Shown here in pieces: positions 27,048 to 35,107 of a stretch of 47,303 nt of DNA. A program made the position numbers and the translations under genes. Each line of letters begins with the position of its first letter. Positions within the stretch are counted from its first letter, which is position 1. The notes below the pieces were generated by a model. It ran no database searches. It was not told the origin of the DNA and saw nothing but the letters and a program-made list of their open reading frames with translations. This stretch comes from Candidatus Neomarinimicrobiota bacterium (lineage in GTDB: Bacteria; Fidelibacterota; UBA8477; JABMPR01). The stretch is from contig JADHUM010000029.1 in assembly GCA_016784545.1 (NCBI GenBank), forward strand, positions 1-47,303, read 5' to 3'.

Positions 27048-27245
27048 ATGTCTAGCATGAATGGATTTTTATCCTACTCGTTGATTTCTGTGTTGGTAAT
27101 TATTCCTTTTTGGAAGATCCTGCAAAAGGCTGGTTTTAATCCTGCGCTCAGTCTTTTATTTGTGGTTCCCATCATAAATCTAGTGACTTTGTATTACGTA
27201 GCATTTACAAAGTGGGCAGCTGGAGATAATTCTCAAAATCCTTGA
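27048..27245 (+). CDS. Small two-span membrane protein
   Basis: The 65 residues form two hydrophobic helices (about 7-22 and 34-53) around KILQKAGFNPALSLL, ending in a short polar tail. Small proteins with the same KAGF-P-LSLL-VP-N-LY layout are widespread, but I know no function. AAAGG precedes the ATG. This is the first of four small membrane proteins scattered over the next 5 kb. Confidence 0.65.
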   Translation: MSSMNGFLSYSLISVLVIIPFWKILQKAGFNPALSLLFVVPIINLVTLYYVAFTKWAAGDNSQNP

Positions 27246-27333
27246 GCTTAAGTCTGATTTCGGTCTTCTAGCTAAAACATAGAGCTGACTCATCCCGACA
27301 CTCCGTATTGCCCTACTGCGGGATCAAAGACAC

Positions 27334-27342
27334 GGGGGGGGG
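27334..27342 (+). repeat. Run of nine G residues upstream of a small membrane protein gene
   Basis: Nine consecutive G residues lie 95 bp before the preferred start at 27438, in an otherwise ordinary non-coding stretch. Such tracts can vary in length by slippage and change promoter or leader spacing. They are also error-prone in sequencing. Confidence 0.6.
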
Positions 27343-27437
27343 CAAAACGACAGTGACGTAGATGGATACAATTATCGAACAAAGCGAGTATGTTTCAGGA
27401 AGCAGTTCAGGCTTCAAGCCGTAGAAAGGTAGCAAAA

Positions 27438-27719
27438 ATGCTTAAGTGGATAAGAGAACATTCAATGGTTTTGGCAAATCCATTGCGTTTCGCTGAAGAG
27501 CTGACCGGTACTTGGTTCAGATTCTGGTTTTTTGGCACGCTTATGACGAGTTTTGTTATAATGATCTCCATAAAACTGGATGATCCAAGATGGTTTGGAA
27601 TTACAATATTTATCGTGTGGCAGTTTTTGTTTCTTTACACCATACGACGCCTGTACTTAATGTTAAAAGCGAAGGAAAGCGGGGGCAGCGAAAACAATAA
27701 TTCTGGGCTGGAGAATTAA
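27438..27719 (+). CDS. Small two-span membrane protein, paralogue A
   Basis: I choose ATG 27438 over ATG 27390 because GAAAGG lies 9 bp upstream and the extra 16 residues are uncharged filler. The 93-residue product has a soluble N-part (NPLRFAEELTGTWFRF), two spans (about 35-52 and 58-74) and a basic segment RRLYLMLK. The next gene encodes a protein of the same size and layout; NP-x(8)-TGTWFRFWF here lines up with DP-x(8)-VGTRFRYLF there. The stop is 3 bp before that gene's ATG. No known family recognised. Confidence 0.6.
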   Translation: MLKWIREHSMVLANPLRFAEELTGTWFRFWFFGTLMTSFVIMISIKLDDPRWFGITIFIVWQFLFLYTIRRLYLMLKAKESGGSENNNSGLEN

Positions 27720-27722
27720 GTC

Positions 27723-28037
27723 ATGACAAAATCACCACCTTTAGTAGCAAACATATTTACTGACCCTGTCGGTTGGGGTGGAACCATGGTTGGAACCAGG
27801 TTTAGATACCTTTTCACACTCGTATTTCTACCATTTTTTGTTTTGGTTGTACTTGACAAAATTGCAGTGACTGGAATTTGTGACTATTGGAGTTCAGCCC
27901 TACTAATCGTGGCATATCATCTCATGTTTGTGCATTCATTAAGAGCTCTATATAAGAAATGTAAAACTGGAAGGATGGGCGGAATAGGAGTGCCTGGTGG
28001 TCTATCCAAAACAATATTAATTATTGTGGAGTTATAA
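27723..28037 (+). CDS. Small two-span membrane protein, paralogue B
   Basis: The 104 residues start MTKSPPLVANIFTDPVGWGG, followed by VGTRFRYLF, two spans (about 29-46 and 57-72) and a basic LRALYKKCKTGR tail. It matches paralogue A in topology and in the GT-RFR and R-LY positions, pointing to an old tandem duplication. Its stop is followed 6 bp later by the SGNH hydrolase ATG, so the three genes form a likely operon. Function unknown. Confidence 0.6.
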   Translation: MTKSPPLVANIFTDPVGWGGTMVGTRFRYLFTLVFLPFFVLVVLDKIAVTGICDYWSSALLIVAYHLMFVHSLRALYKKCKTGRMGGIGVPGGLSKTILIIVEL

Positions 28038-28043
28038 CTTTCA

Positions 28044-28811
28044 ATGAGAAAATGTAACTGGAATGTACTGATAGTTTTAGTTTTTATCCTTTATGTTAAT
28101 AATGATACCTGTTTTTCTCAAACCTCAAAAGATACACTTTATGTTCTGTTTGTAGGAAACAGTTTCACTTATTCCAACGATCTTCCCCAAATGGTTTCCA
28201 TGATTTCCGATAGTGCACATATAAATCTTGTTGCAAAAATGTCTGTTGGTCCGGGAGTCAAGATAAGCGATCATTGGCGGGGAACAGGCGGACTAAAAAC
28301 TAAAGAAATCATAAAGAAGGAGAAGTTTGATATCGTAATCCTCCAGGGACAAAGCATGGCACCCATGAGCCACCCTGATAGTTTTATTGTATATAGAAAA
28401 TTGTTTTGTGATTATGTTAAAGAAAATGGAGCTGAGCCATTCATCTTTTCTAGCTGGGCACCACAAAAGTTATATAATTACCAGGAAGAATTAACAAGTG
28501 CATATTCAACATTATCCAGAGAAATTAATACTGACGTCCTGCCAATAGGCCCAGCGTGGAACTTGGCCCATAAATTAAAACCACGTATTGAACTCTTCAA
28601 TTCTGATGGTCGCCATCCTTCAGTTTTAGGTACATTTTTAACAGCATGTGTAATTACAAAAACACTAACTGGAGAGCTTCCTGAAAACCTCCCAACATAT
28701 TTTACTATGAATAAGTTTAAAGGAGAATCTGGTGAATTGGTGTATTTATCTATATCAGATATAAACTTCTGTCGGGAAATTGCAAATCAGATTGTCAGCA
28801 ATAAGAATTAA
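28044..28811 (+). CDS. Secreted SGNH/GDSL-type hydrolase
   Basis: The 255 residues begin with a signal peptide ending near CFSQ. The first block, VGNSFTYSNDLP (38-49), holds the nucleophile S40; GPGVK and LQGQS supply the glycine and later-block positions; the catalytic D188-x-x-H191 is in NSDGRHPS. These are the SGNH esterase/acetylhydrolase landmarks. The substrate is unknown: polysaccharide or peptidoglycan acetyl groups are typical for secreted members. The gene is AT-richer than the core genes and sits in a region with decayed fragments, so recent acquisition is possible. Confidence 0.8.
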   Translation: MRKCNWNVLIVLVFILYVNNDTCFSQTSKDTLYVLFVGNSFTYSNDLPQMVSMISDSAHINLVAKMSVGPGVKISDHWRGTGGLKTKEIIKKEKFDIVILQGQSMAPMSHPDSFIVYRKLFCDYVKENGAEPFIFSSWAPQKLYNYQEELTSAYSTLSREINTDVLPIGPAWNLAHKLKPRIELFNSDGRHPSVLGTFLTACVITKTLTGELPENLPTYFTMNKFKGESGELVYLSISDINFCREIANQIVSNKN

Positions 28812-29031
28812 TTATCTTTTATGAAGTAAGTCAAAATACTATGCCTATATATCTGACTTCAATATTTGCAGTTAAACATGTTTACACATAGCAAAGTACC
28901 AAACCGAACAGAATCGTGTTTTGGATATTGAAACTTTCTCGAGCTGGTCGTTGAAAATTAGATAAAGCATACTGGTCTTGTTTTCCGACGGCTTGGTACA
29001 ACTGTTCGTGTGACTTTAATTGATTGGTTAT

Positions 29032-29649
29032 ATGAGACGACACAATGGAAAATTAGTACTGATTCTTTTAATGCTAAACGCTTGCGTTTCGCATGGGACC
29101 TATCAAACGCCTAAACCATTGGGGGTAGATGAAGATTTGATAGGTCTTGGAATAATGCAGGGAATTGGAGATACAAAAGACACTCGAAAACCCTCTGTCG
29201 ATATCCTCTATCGACGAGGTCTTGTTAAGAATGTTGACGTGGGATTGAGAACCTCGGGAGTGCTTTTCTATGGAGGCGTTTTGACGGTTGACGCCAAATA
29301 TGGACTGCTAAATGGTCCCTTCCTGGTTTCAGTAGATTTTGGAATGTCATATACATCTTCTCGTAATGTGGATTCTGAATCTTTTGATTTAATGGGATAT
29401 CACCCAATGTTAATGATTGGTACTGAAAGCATCTATTTAGGGTTTAAACACAACATTTTTCATGGAGAAGGTCGAGCAAGGATGTTGAACTCAGGGGCTG
29501 ATGAAAACGGTAGACTTCGCGTGCCTTCCATAGTGATTGGTTATTCATTTGGAAAAAGTTTTCGCATTCAACCAGAGCTTAATTGTTTCATACCTGGTTC
29601 TGGATCACCAATTTTGTTTCCGAGTATTGGGTTGTACGTAAGAGGTTGA
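29032..29649 (+). CDS. Putative outer-membrane lipoprotein with barrel-like strands
   Basis: I use ATG 29032 rather than the TTG at 29020, because it places a basic n-region (MRRHNGK) before the hydrophobic segment. The lipobox LNAC puts the lipidated cysteine at C18. The remainder has regular alternating strands (VDILYRRGLVKNVDVGLRT, GPFLVSVDFGMSY, PSIVIGYSFGKSFRI) ending SIGLYVRG, suggesting an outer-membrane-associated barrel or sheet. No family recognised. There is a 200-bp gap on its left and a decayed ankyrin fragment on its right. Confidence 0.55.
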   Translation: MRRHNGKLVLILLMLNACVSHGTYQTPKPLGVDEDLIGLGIMQGIGDTKDTRKPSVDILYRRGLVKNVDVGLRTSGVLFYGGVLTVDAKYGLLNGPFLVSVDFGMSYTSSRNVDSESFDLMGYHPMLMIGTESIYLGFKHNIFHGEGRARMLNSGADENGRLRVPSIVIGYSFGKSFRIQPELNCFIPGSGSPILFPSIGLYVRG

Positions 29650-29675
29650 AAAATTCACAACAAACTAGCCTAGGG

Positions 29676-29927
29676 CAGACCCACATGCAGTGGCGTGCAA
29701 GGCGATACTGCTTGATTCTGGGGCACAACTTCGAAAGGCGTCAACGCCACACCTGATCCAGGCCATTAAAAAGAGCAAAAGTCTTTTTGCTCGGGCTTTA
29801 TGGGGCGGATGTCAACCTGAAGGATTCAACCGGTGATTCTGCCTTGGATCGTGCCGGGCAAAGAAGAAATTATGAGATGCTATCATATTTAAAATCAGTG
29901 CAAACCCAGAATTTGAGAAACCACTAA
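29676..29927 (+). pseudogene. Decayed ankyrin-repeat gene fragment
   Basis: Two reading frames together encode ankyrin-like sequence. The first frame gives ACKAILLDSGAQL and TPHLIQAIKKSKSLF. After a frame change near 29781-29796 the other frame gives LYGADVNLKDSTGDSALDRA and runs to TAA at 29925-29927. ILLDSG and LYGADVNLKD are characteristic of ankyrin repeats. No start codon or upstream part is left. This fills most of the gap between the lipoprotein and T9SS genes. Confidence 0.65.
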
Positions 29928-30106
29928 GAATTATGAACAGTTTAACACCAGCCTACACCGGTGTCGGGACAAAAACCCCGGCCTGATACCAACCAGACCA
30001 GCGATATGGATTTAACAATAATTCAGATGGACTATTTAATACACTTTATCACAAGAGAGAATTATCTTCCCCATAAGGATTTAAAATAACGCGGGGGAAA
30101 CAAAAA

Positions 30107-31183
30107 TTGAATAAAACAACAATTCTAATTGTATCCGTTTTTCTACTCATTGGAAGTGTTCACGCAAATCCCGTTCAACTTAAGTTTTTTTCAGAAATCC
30201 AGTTCGCTGATTTCAATTCCACTGAGTGGGCAATAGAGCTTAAAGATGACTGGGGACTTTTGTATGAGCTCAGCCTGAACGGTTGGTATCTCGCCACATC
30301 CTCTGACACCGCCTATTTTAATCCGGGGCTCAGGGCAGAAGAGAACGGTTTCCTTCTACTTAGATCAGATAGCCTCCAGTCATCTTTTACACCCGGTTCA
30401 TCAGGAGAAATAATCACGCTCTTTGATAGCACCGATCAATGGGTGGATGAAATAAGGTATGGTGCTGTCGATCATTCTGAAATTTCTTGCCCACTGCCAG
30501 GTCAAAGCATCTGTTTGTTTCGCAATGGTGAAGACGCTTCGCCATTCTGGTATATAGATAATACACCAACGCCTGGTGGCGAGAATGATTTAGATGGAGG
30601 TGTGGGAACCATTGAAGGGTATGTTTTATATTCTGAGGATATTCCAGTCCCAGGGGTCAGGGTTATATATGAAATTTCATATAACCAAGTCGGTGGTATC
30701 GGTGGTCCAGGTTATTGGGATACTCTTGGCGTACGGTCAGATAGTATGGGCTACTATCAATTCAACAGGGTAGCTATCTTGAACGATATTTCGACTTCTA
30801 TTGAAGGGTTTTACGATCAGGACACGATCATACAAATTTGGCCAGATAGCATCTGCCAGGTGACTTTTTATCTCACCCCAACTGTTGGAATTGAAACGAA
30901 TCCATCTTTACAATCCCCAAGACAATATGATCTAAAGCAGAATTATCCTAACCCCTTCAATCCTATCACTAGAATAGATTTTGATTTACAAATGGAAAGC
31001 AAGGTTGTGCTCAAAATTCTAAGGATTGATGGATCTACGCTGGCAAAGTTGGTTGATCAAGAACTTGCAGCAGGTACTTACTCAATAACCTGGAATGCCA
31101 TGGACACGCCAAGTGGCATCTACCTATACTCAATTGAAGCAGGCCAATTCAACAAGACCAAGAAAATGATTCTTTTGAAATGA
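30107..31183 (+). CDS. T9SS cargo protein with lamin-tail-like N-terminal domain
   Basis: The 358-residue protein starts at a TTG preceded by GGGGGAAAC; the signal peptide follows (MNKTTILIVSVFLLIGSVHA). The N-terminal part resembles lamin-tail-type sandwich domains (WAIELKDDWG, WVDEIRYGA, FWYIDNTPTPGGEND). A carboxypeptidase-regulatory-like segment (GYVLYSEDIPVPGVRVIYE) follows. The type A T9SS sorting domain closes the chain: QNYPNPFNPITRI, then TYSITWNAMD, SGIYLYSIEAG and the basic KKMILLK end. It should be exported by Sec, pass the outer membrane by T9SS and be surface-attached or released. Its TGA overlaps the ATG of the next ORF. Confidence 0.8.
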   Translation: MNKTTILIVSVFLLIGSVHANPVQLKFFSEIQFADFNSTEWAIELKDDWGLLYELSLNGWYLATSSDTAYFNPGLRAEENGFLLLRSDSLQSSFTPGSSGEIITLFDSTDQWVDEIRYGAVDHSEISCPLPGQSICLFRNGEDASPFWYIDNTPTPGGENDLDGGVGTIEGYVLYSEDIPVPGVRVIYEISYNQVGGIGGPGYWDTLGVRSDSMGYYQFNRVAILNDISTSIEGFYDQDTIIQIWPDSICQVTFYLTPTVGIETNPSLQSPRQYDLKQNYPNPFNPITRIDFDLQMESKVVLKILRIDGSTLAKLVDQELAAGTYSITWNAMDTPSGIYLYSIEAGQFNKTKKMILLK

Positions 31184-31416
31184 GTGGAGCAAACCCATCT
31201 GCGCTCCTGGGAGAACTTCTTCAGTATCGTTTTGGATCTTCCGGTTATTTTCAGGGCATAGCCCTGCGCTTGTGGGACGTTAAATCAGGACATTTAATGC
31301 AAACAGTGACTGGCCACGACAATGACGTGAACTTCATGGCTTTCAGTCCTGACGGTCGCCTGGTTGCCAGCGCAAGTGAGGACGTTAGCGTTATACTCTG
31401 GCGGGTAAACCAATAA
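31180..31416 (+). pseudogene. WD40-repeat fragment
   Basis: The 78-residue ORF contains one complete WD40 repeat (LWDVKSGHLMQTVTGHDNDV, FSPDGRLVASASEDVSVILW) and part of another, but a WD40 propeller needs several. The first 25 residues do not look WD40-like. It is best read as the 3' remnant of a larger WD40 gene, with the ATG overlapping the upstream stop by chance. It could still be translated by coupling. Confidence 0.55.
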
Positions 31417-31507
31417 AATCGCCAGGGGTTAAGCGCCCCGGAATATATTTATACTTTTTGTTCTGCTTAATCTTACATTTTTTAATAAATAAATAAAGGG
31501 AGTCCAA

Positions 31508-31726
31508 ATGGATAAGAAAATAGTCTCACTCGGGGCATTTATTCTTGGCAGCGCCATCATCTGGGGGGCAGTGATTCTGGGGTGCTCATTCGCTCTCAAG
31601 GGAACTGGATGCTATGATCAGATTCAAAATACTCTTGCCGCCGGTGCCGCGACACACCTCATTTTAATATGGGGACCCCTGGCAGGACTTTTCTTAAAAC
31701 CCAACAAGGCTGAAGACAGTAATTAG
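31508..31726 (+). CDS. Small two-span membrane protein
   Basis: The 72 residues form two hydrophobic helices (about 6-28 and 44-62) with C26 and C35 in the connecting part (GCSFALKGTGCYDQ), and a polar tail. AAAGGGAG precedes the ATG. The two cysteines facing the loop could form a disulfide. No family recognised; it stands alone between a WD40 remnant and the convergent DUF1844 gene. Confidence 0.6.
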   Translation: MDKKIVSLGAFILGSAIIWGAVILGCSFALKGTGCYDQIQNTLAAGAATHLILIWGPLAGLFLKPNKAEDSN

Positions 31727-31790
31727 AAATATACTGGTCGTTTCTCCAAGGTGACTATTTGGCTGAGTGGCGTTGACTCTAGTTTCAGGG

Positions 31791-32057
31791 CTACTTATTC
31801 AATTCTTCCTGTAAACTTAACTTCAGCTCTCTCACCTTATCGGAAAGTAAGATATCTTCCTGGCGCGTCAGGTTGCCGGCCGTTTTAAAGAGCAGGGCTT
31901 CCAGAATGCCAATACTGATTCTTGCTGCTTCAAGATTCTTCTCTGGTTTGCCTGTCAGAGGATTGGGTGTTTTACCCAACTGAGACCAGGCTCCAGTACT
32001 TAGCTGGTTCACCAGCAAAGAAAACAGTTCATTGGGGTTAATCTTGGTGTTTGGCAT
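31791..32057 (-). CDS. DUF1844 family protein
   Basis: Starting at the ATG at 32057 (GAGAG just upstream on the minus strand) rather than the GTG at 32069, the product has 88 residues. FSLLVNQLSTGAWSQLG, NLEAARISIGILEALLFKTAGNLT and EDILLSDKVRELKLSL match the DUF1844 helical pattern. This family occurs widely in FCB and Acidobacteria-type genomes with no assigned function. The groES-like gene lies 16 bp upstream in the same direction; the two probably share a transcript. Confidence 0.75.
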   Translation of the reverse strand: MPNTKINPNELFSLLVNQLSTGAWSQLGKTPNPLTGKPEKNLEAARISIGILEALLFKTAGNLTRQEDILLSDKVRELKLSLQEELNK

Positions 32058-32073
32058 TATCTCTCTCACATTC

Positions 32074-32463
32074 TCATTTTAAAATATCACTCAGGTCAAT
32101 ACTGTCATCATCACGCTCTACCACCAGAATCCCTGACATGGGCACAATGATATATTTTTCATCCTGATATTTAATATCGATGGCGAATTTTTTCAAATAG
32201 AGCGCATAGTCCCCCACTTCAATCTCCAGGGGAATATATTTTACCTTGCTTGCATCTGAAGCCTGCCAGACATCGTCTTCACCCTCTGTGCTGGCCAAGG
32301 GGGTTCCCGGCCCTACAGCCACCACATAGCCCCCCTGAACGGACTCCTTCTCTGTAACCGTTGGCGGCAAATACAGACCTGACGAGGTGCGGTCCTGACC
32401 TGAATCGGGGTAAATCAGAACCCGATCGCCAATTACTTTGATTTTATCTAAATTTTTTGCCAT
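32074..32463 (-). CDS. GroES-like co-chaperonin, stand-alone and extended
   Basis: From the ATG at 32463 the protein has 129 residues against about 95 for typical GroES. The opening IKVIGDRVLIYPDSGQDRTSSGLYLPPT matches GroES with its mobile-loop region; GYVVAVGPGT and VGDYALYLKKF follow; the C-terminal half adds YQDEKYIIVPMSGILVVE. Extra length is mainly an acidic insertion (about STEGEDDVWQASDASKV) plus an acidic tail. GroES normally caps GroEL to close the folding cage. No groEL is adjacent, unlike most groES genes, so this may be a second, specialised co-chaperonin. AAAGGAG lies 12 bp upstream. Confidence 0.8.
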   Translation of the reverse strand: MAKNLDKIKVIGDRVLIYPDSGQDRTSSGLYLPPTVTEKESVQGGYVVAVGPGTPLASTEGEDDVWQASDASKVKYIPLEIEVGDYALYLKKFAIDIKYQDEKYIIVPMSGILVVERDDDSIDLSDILK

Positions 32464-32628
32464 ATGAATTCCATGCTCCTTTGACCCCATAAACTAACAA
32501 ATCTCTTCTCCATTGGCGTTAAACTTTTCTTTCCTCTTAATTTTAAAGGAATCTCAACCCAACCCTTTCCAGAGAGATATACCTTTAAACTCGAATTTTA
32601 CTATCAGCAAATGACAGGGGTATAAACC

Positions 32629-32672
32629 AAACGTGTTTATCCGTGGCAATCTGTGAAATCCGTGGTTCAACA
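32629..32672. repeat. CACGGATT-type dispersed intergenic repeat fragment
   Basis: The minus strand reads as imperfect short tandem units: CCACGGATTTCA, CAGATTG, CCACGGATAAACACG. Similar CCACGGATT/CACAGATT strings occur between genes in many environmental bacteria. Here it lies in the 293-bp gap between the GroES-like gene and the oligoendopeptidase; no hairpin terminator is visible there. Confidence 0.45.
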
Positions 32673-32783
32673 GCTTTCTTGCCCTCCTGAACTTCTCGCA
32701 GGTATGTCGAATTTTCTTAACAACAGCACCTGCCTCGCTTAGCTTGAGGCGAAAATAAGAATACATATGATAGGGAGAGATAA

Positions 32784-34571
32784 ATGAGTACACAAGTAAC
32801 TGGAGCAGAAAACGTTCGCTGGGATTTAAGTGAACTTTTTTCGGGACTGGATGATCCAAAAATTGAAATCGTTTTAAATGAAAGCCGCCAACAGGCTGAA
32901 CGCTTTGTCGAACAATACCGGAGCAAGTTGGGTGAGCTCACACCTGAAGCGCTGGCCGGTGCCTACAATGAGCTGGAGGCCATAAGTGGTCCCCTCTATC
33001 GACTCAGTATGTTTGTCAATCTTGAATATGCTGTTGACACGGCAGACGATAAAATCAAAGCCCTGCTGGGTAAAATTGAACAGTCTTCTTCAACCACCTC
33101 GAATCTCCTGGTTTTTTTCTCTCTGGAGTTGGGCAACCTTTCTGATGAGCAGTTTGCCAAGTTTGAAGGCGCAGACGCCCTGAAAGATTTTGAATACAAA
33201 ATTGCCAAAATGCGTAAGAACGCCAAATACAACCTCTCAGAAAAAGAAGAGCAGGTTATAAACCTCAAAGATTTGAATGGCAGCAATGCCCATCAAAAAC
33301 TATATGGGGAACTCACGGCTTCATTTTCGTTTGAGTTTGAGCTGGACGGTGAAACCAAAACACTTAACGGAGACCAGCTTCGCGCCATGCGACAGCATCC
33401 TGATGCCCTTGTTCGCCAAAGGGCCATGAAGATGTTTTTCACACGCTATGAAGATAATGCACTGGTTATTAACCACCTCTACAACTCATTGGTCAAGGAC
33501 CATGGTATTGAGGTTGACCTGCGTGGTTTCGATCAACCCATCAGCACCATGAACACCCATAATGATTTGAGTGATGCGGCTATTCAGGCTTTGAATGATG
33601 TGACTACCGAGTCCTATTCTCTGGTTAATCGTTACTACAAACTGAAGGCCAAAATGCTAGGCATGGACGAGATGACCCTGGCTGATATTTATGCACCCCT
33701 GCCTCAATCATCAAAGGCCTATCCTTTCGAAGACGCCAAGAAGCTGGTTCTTGATGGCTTCAAATCCTTTGATACTGATTTTTATGAAATGGCCAAAGCC
33801 ATGTTTGACGAAAATCGTATTGATGCTCCTGTGGAACCCAGCAAGCGGGGCGGTGCTTTTTGTGCCAGCTCAACCCCTGACTTGAAACCATATGTCCTCT
33901 TGAATTACACGGGCAAGGTTCGTGATGTTTCCACCATGGCCCATGAACTGGGACACGCCATTCACGCCATGCTTTCCAGTAAGCAGAAGTTGATGAATTA
34001 TCATTCCATCTTACCTCTGGCTGAAACCGCCTCCATTTTTTCAGAGATGGTGCTTACGGATTCTCTGCTAAAGAAAGAGACTGATGTAGAGGTCAAGAAG
34101 TCCATGCTCACCGGCAAACTGGAAGATATTTTTGCCAGTTCACATCGTCAAAACATGTTCAGTTCTTTTGAAATTGCTTCACACAAGGCCATCAATGATC
34201 AACTCCAGAGCCCTCAGGCACTATGCGAGCTATACACGGCTGAGCTGGAGAAGATGTTTGGTGACAGCGTGACCATCACACCGGAATATGCCTGGGAGTG
34301 GTCATCCATCCCCCATATTTTTAATGTGCCCTTTTATGTCTATGCCTACAACTTTGGAAACCTGCTGGTCTTCGCCCTGTATCAGCAATACCTGGAAGAA
34401 GGCGACTCCTTTATTCCCAAATATAAAGAGTTCCTGTCCAGGGGAAGCTCAGCCAGTCCGGCTGACTTAACCGCTATTGTTGGTGCAGATATCAACCACC
34501 CCGATTTCTGGCGTAAAAGTTTGAGGTATATCGAAACACTGGTGGATCAGCTGGAAGCGCTAGTGGGATAA
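32784..34571 (+). CDS. pepF: M3B oligoendopeptidase F family metallopeptidase
   Basis: The 595-residue protein covers the whole oligoendopeptidase F family: N-terminal helical domain (VRWDLSELFSG) and the zinc motif HELGH (H387, E388, H391) with third ligand E414 in AETASIFSEM. A further conserved block is WSSIPHIFNVPFYVYAYNFG near residues 510-529, which holds the tyrosines and histidine of the active site. PepF-type enzymes hydrolyse short peptides (about 6-20 residues) in the cytosol; there is no signal peptide. The first hairpin repeat starts 4 bp after the stop and may serve as its terminator. Confidence 0.93.
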   Translation: MSTQVTGAENVRWDLSELFSGLDDPKIEIVLNESRQQAERFVEQYRSKLGELTPEALAGAYNELEAISGPLYRLSMFVNLEYAVDTADDKIKALLGKIEQSSSTTSNLLVFFSLELGNLSDEQFAKFEGADALKDFEYKIAKMRKNAKYNLSEKEEQVINLKDLNGSNAHQKLYGELTASFSFEFELDGETKTLNGDQLRAMRQHPDALVRQRAMKMFFTRYEDNALVINHLYNSLVKDHGIEVDLRGFDQPISTMNTHNDLSDAAIQALNDVTTESYSLVNRYYKLKAKMLGMDEMTLADIYAPLPQSSKAYPFEDAKKLVLDGFKSFDTDFYEMAKAMFDENRIDAPVEPSKRGGAFCASSTPDLKPYVLLNYTGKVRDVSTMAHELGHAIHAMLSSKQKLMNYHSILPLAETASIFSEMVLTDSLLKKETDVEVKKSMLTGKLEDIFASSHRQNMFSSFEIASHKAINDQLQSPQALCELYTAELEKMFGDSVTITPEYAWEWSSIPHIFNVPFYVYAYNFGNLLVFALYQQYLEEGDSFIPKYKEFLSRGSSASPADLTAIVGADINHPDFWRKSLRYIETLVDQLEALVG

Positions 34572-34574
34572 ATA

Positions 34575-34649
34575 CAGATTAACCTTACGAAGGTTTCCGT
34601 CTACGTCTTTCAGGCTACGCCGGACAAGTAGATCCTTCGTAAGGTTATG
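34575..34649. repeat. 75-bp hairpin repeat, copy 1
   Basis: AACCTTACGAAGG (34580-34592) and CCTTCGTAAGGTT (34633-34645) form a perfect 13-bp stem; inside it TCCG and CGGA can also pair. It differs from copy 2 at only two positions, both in the 3' arm region. It lies between the convergent pepF and HEPN genes, 4 bp after one stop and 8 bp from the other, so it could stop transcription from both sides. Confidence 0.9.
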
Positions 34650-34657
34650 TCTGGTAC

Positions 34658-35107
34658 TTATTCTTGGTCAATCAATTCTTTGTGGTTTTGCTTGAGCCAT
34701 TCGATGACATCATCTCGAAGTTCTACTGCAAATTCCAGCAGTTCTTCAGCATCCTGGCTAGAAGCAATGCCAGCATTATCATATTCCAGGGTGTTGCGCT
34801 TCATGCGGCAGGCATCAAGATATGCCACATCATCATTTCTTACTGACCCCATAATGGCAGACAACGCTTGAAGCGTACGGTAGTGTGCGAGATGTCTTTC
34901 TGGTCTATATCCCTCAGCATACAAAAGACAAGTGCAAAGCTTTAGGGTTGCGTTGTATGCAATTCCAAAACGCCAGTCAGAAGAGATTCTTTGCTGGCCG
35001 GCATCGTCAATATCTCTATAGGCAATCGCCAGGAGGTTGGTGATTTCCTGCCTGCTAGTTTGATGTGACCGCAGCCACCCATTCTCAAACCAGGCTCGCA
35101 AGCTCAT
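34658..35107 (-). CDS. HEPN-domain toxin-like protein
   Basis: The 149-residue all-helical protein has the HEPN layout. Helix bundles start near WRFGIAYNATLKLCTCLL, and the active-site-like segment RMKRNTLEYD has R104-N105 and Y109 where many HEPN RNases have RX4-6H. The histidine is therefore replaced by tyrosine, as in some HEPN subfamilies. In HEPN/MNT pairs the HEPN protein is the toxin (RNase) and the MNT protein neutralises it, often by adding nucleotides to a tyrosine near the motif. The gene overlaps the MNT gene by 23 bp and is translated after it. Confidence 0.75.
   Translation of the reverse strand: MSLRAWFENGWLRSHQTSRQEITNLLAIAYRDIDDAGQQRISSDWRFGIAYNATLKLCTCLLYAEGYRPERHLAHYRTLQALSAIMGSVRNDDVAYLDACRMKRNTLEYDNAGIASSQDAEELLEFAVELRDDVIEWLKQNHKELIDQE

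Noticed and set aside
31417-31507. Terminator at GGGG-N7-CCCC after the WD40 fragment
   Set aside because: The stem is only four pairs and the following sequence is not a T-run.
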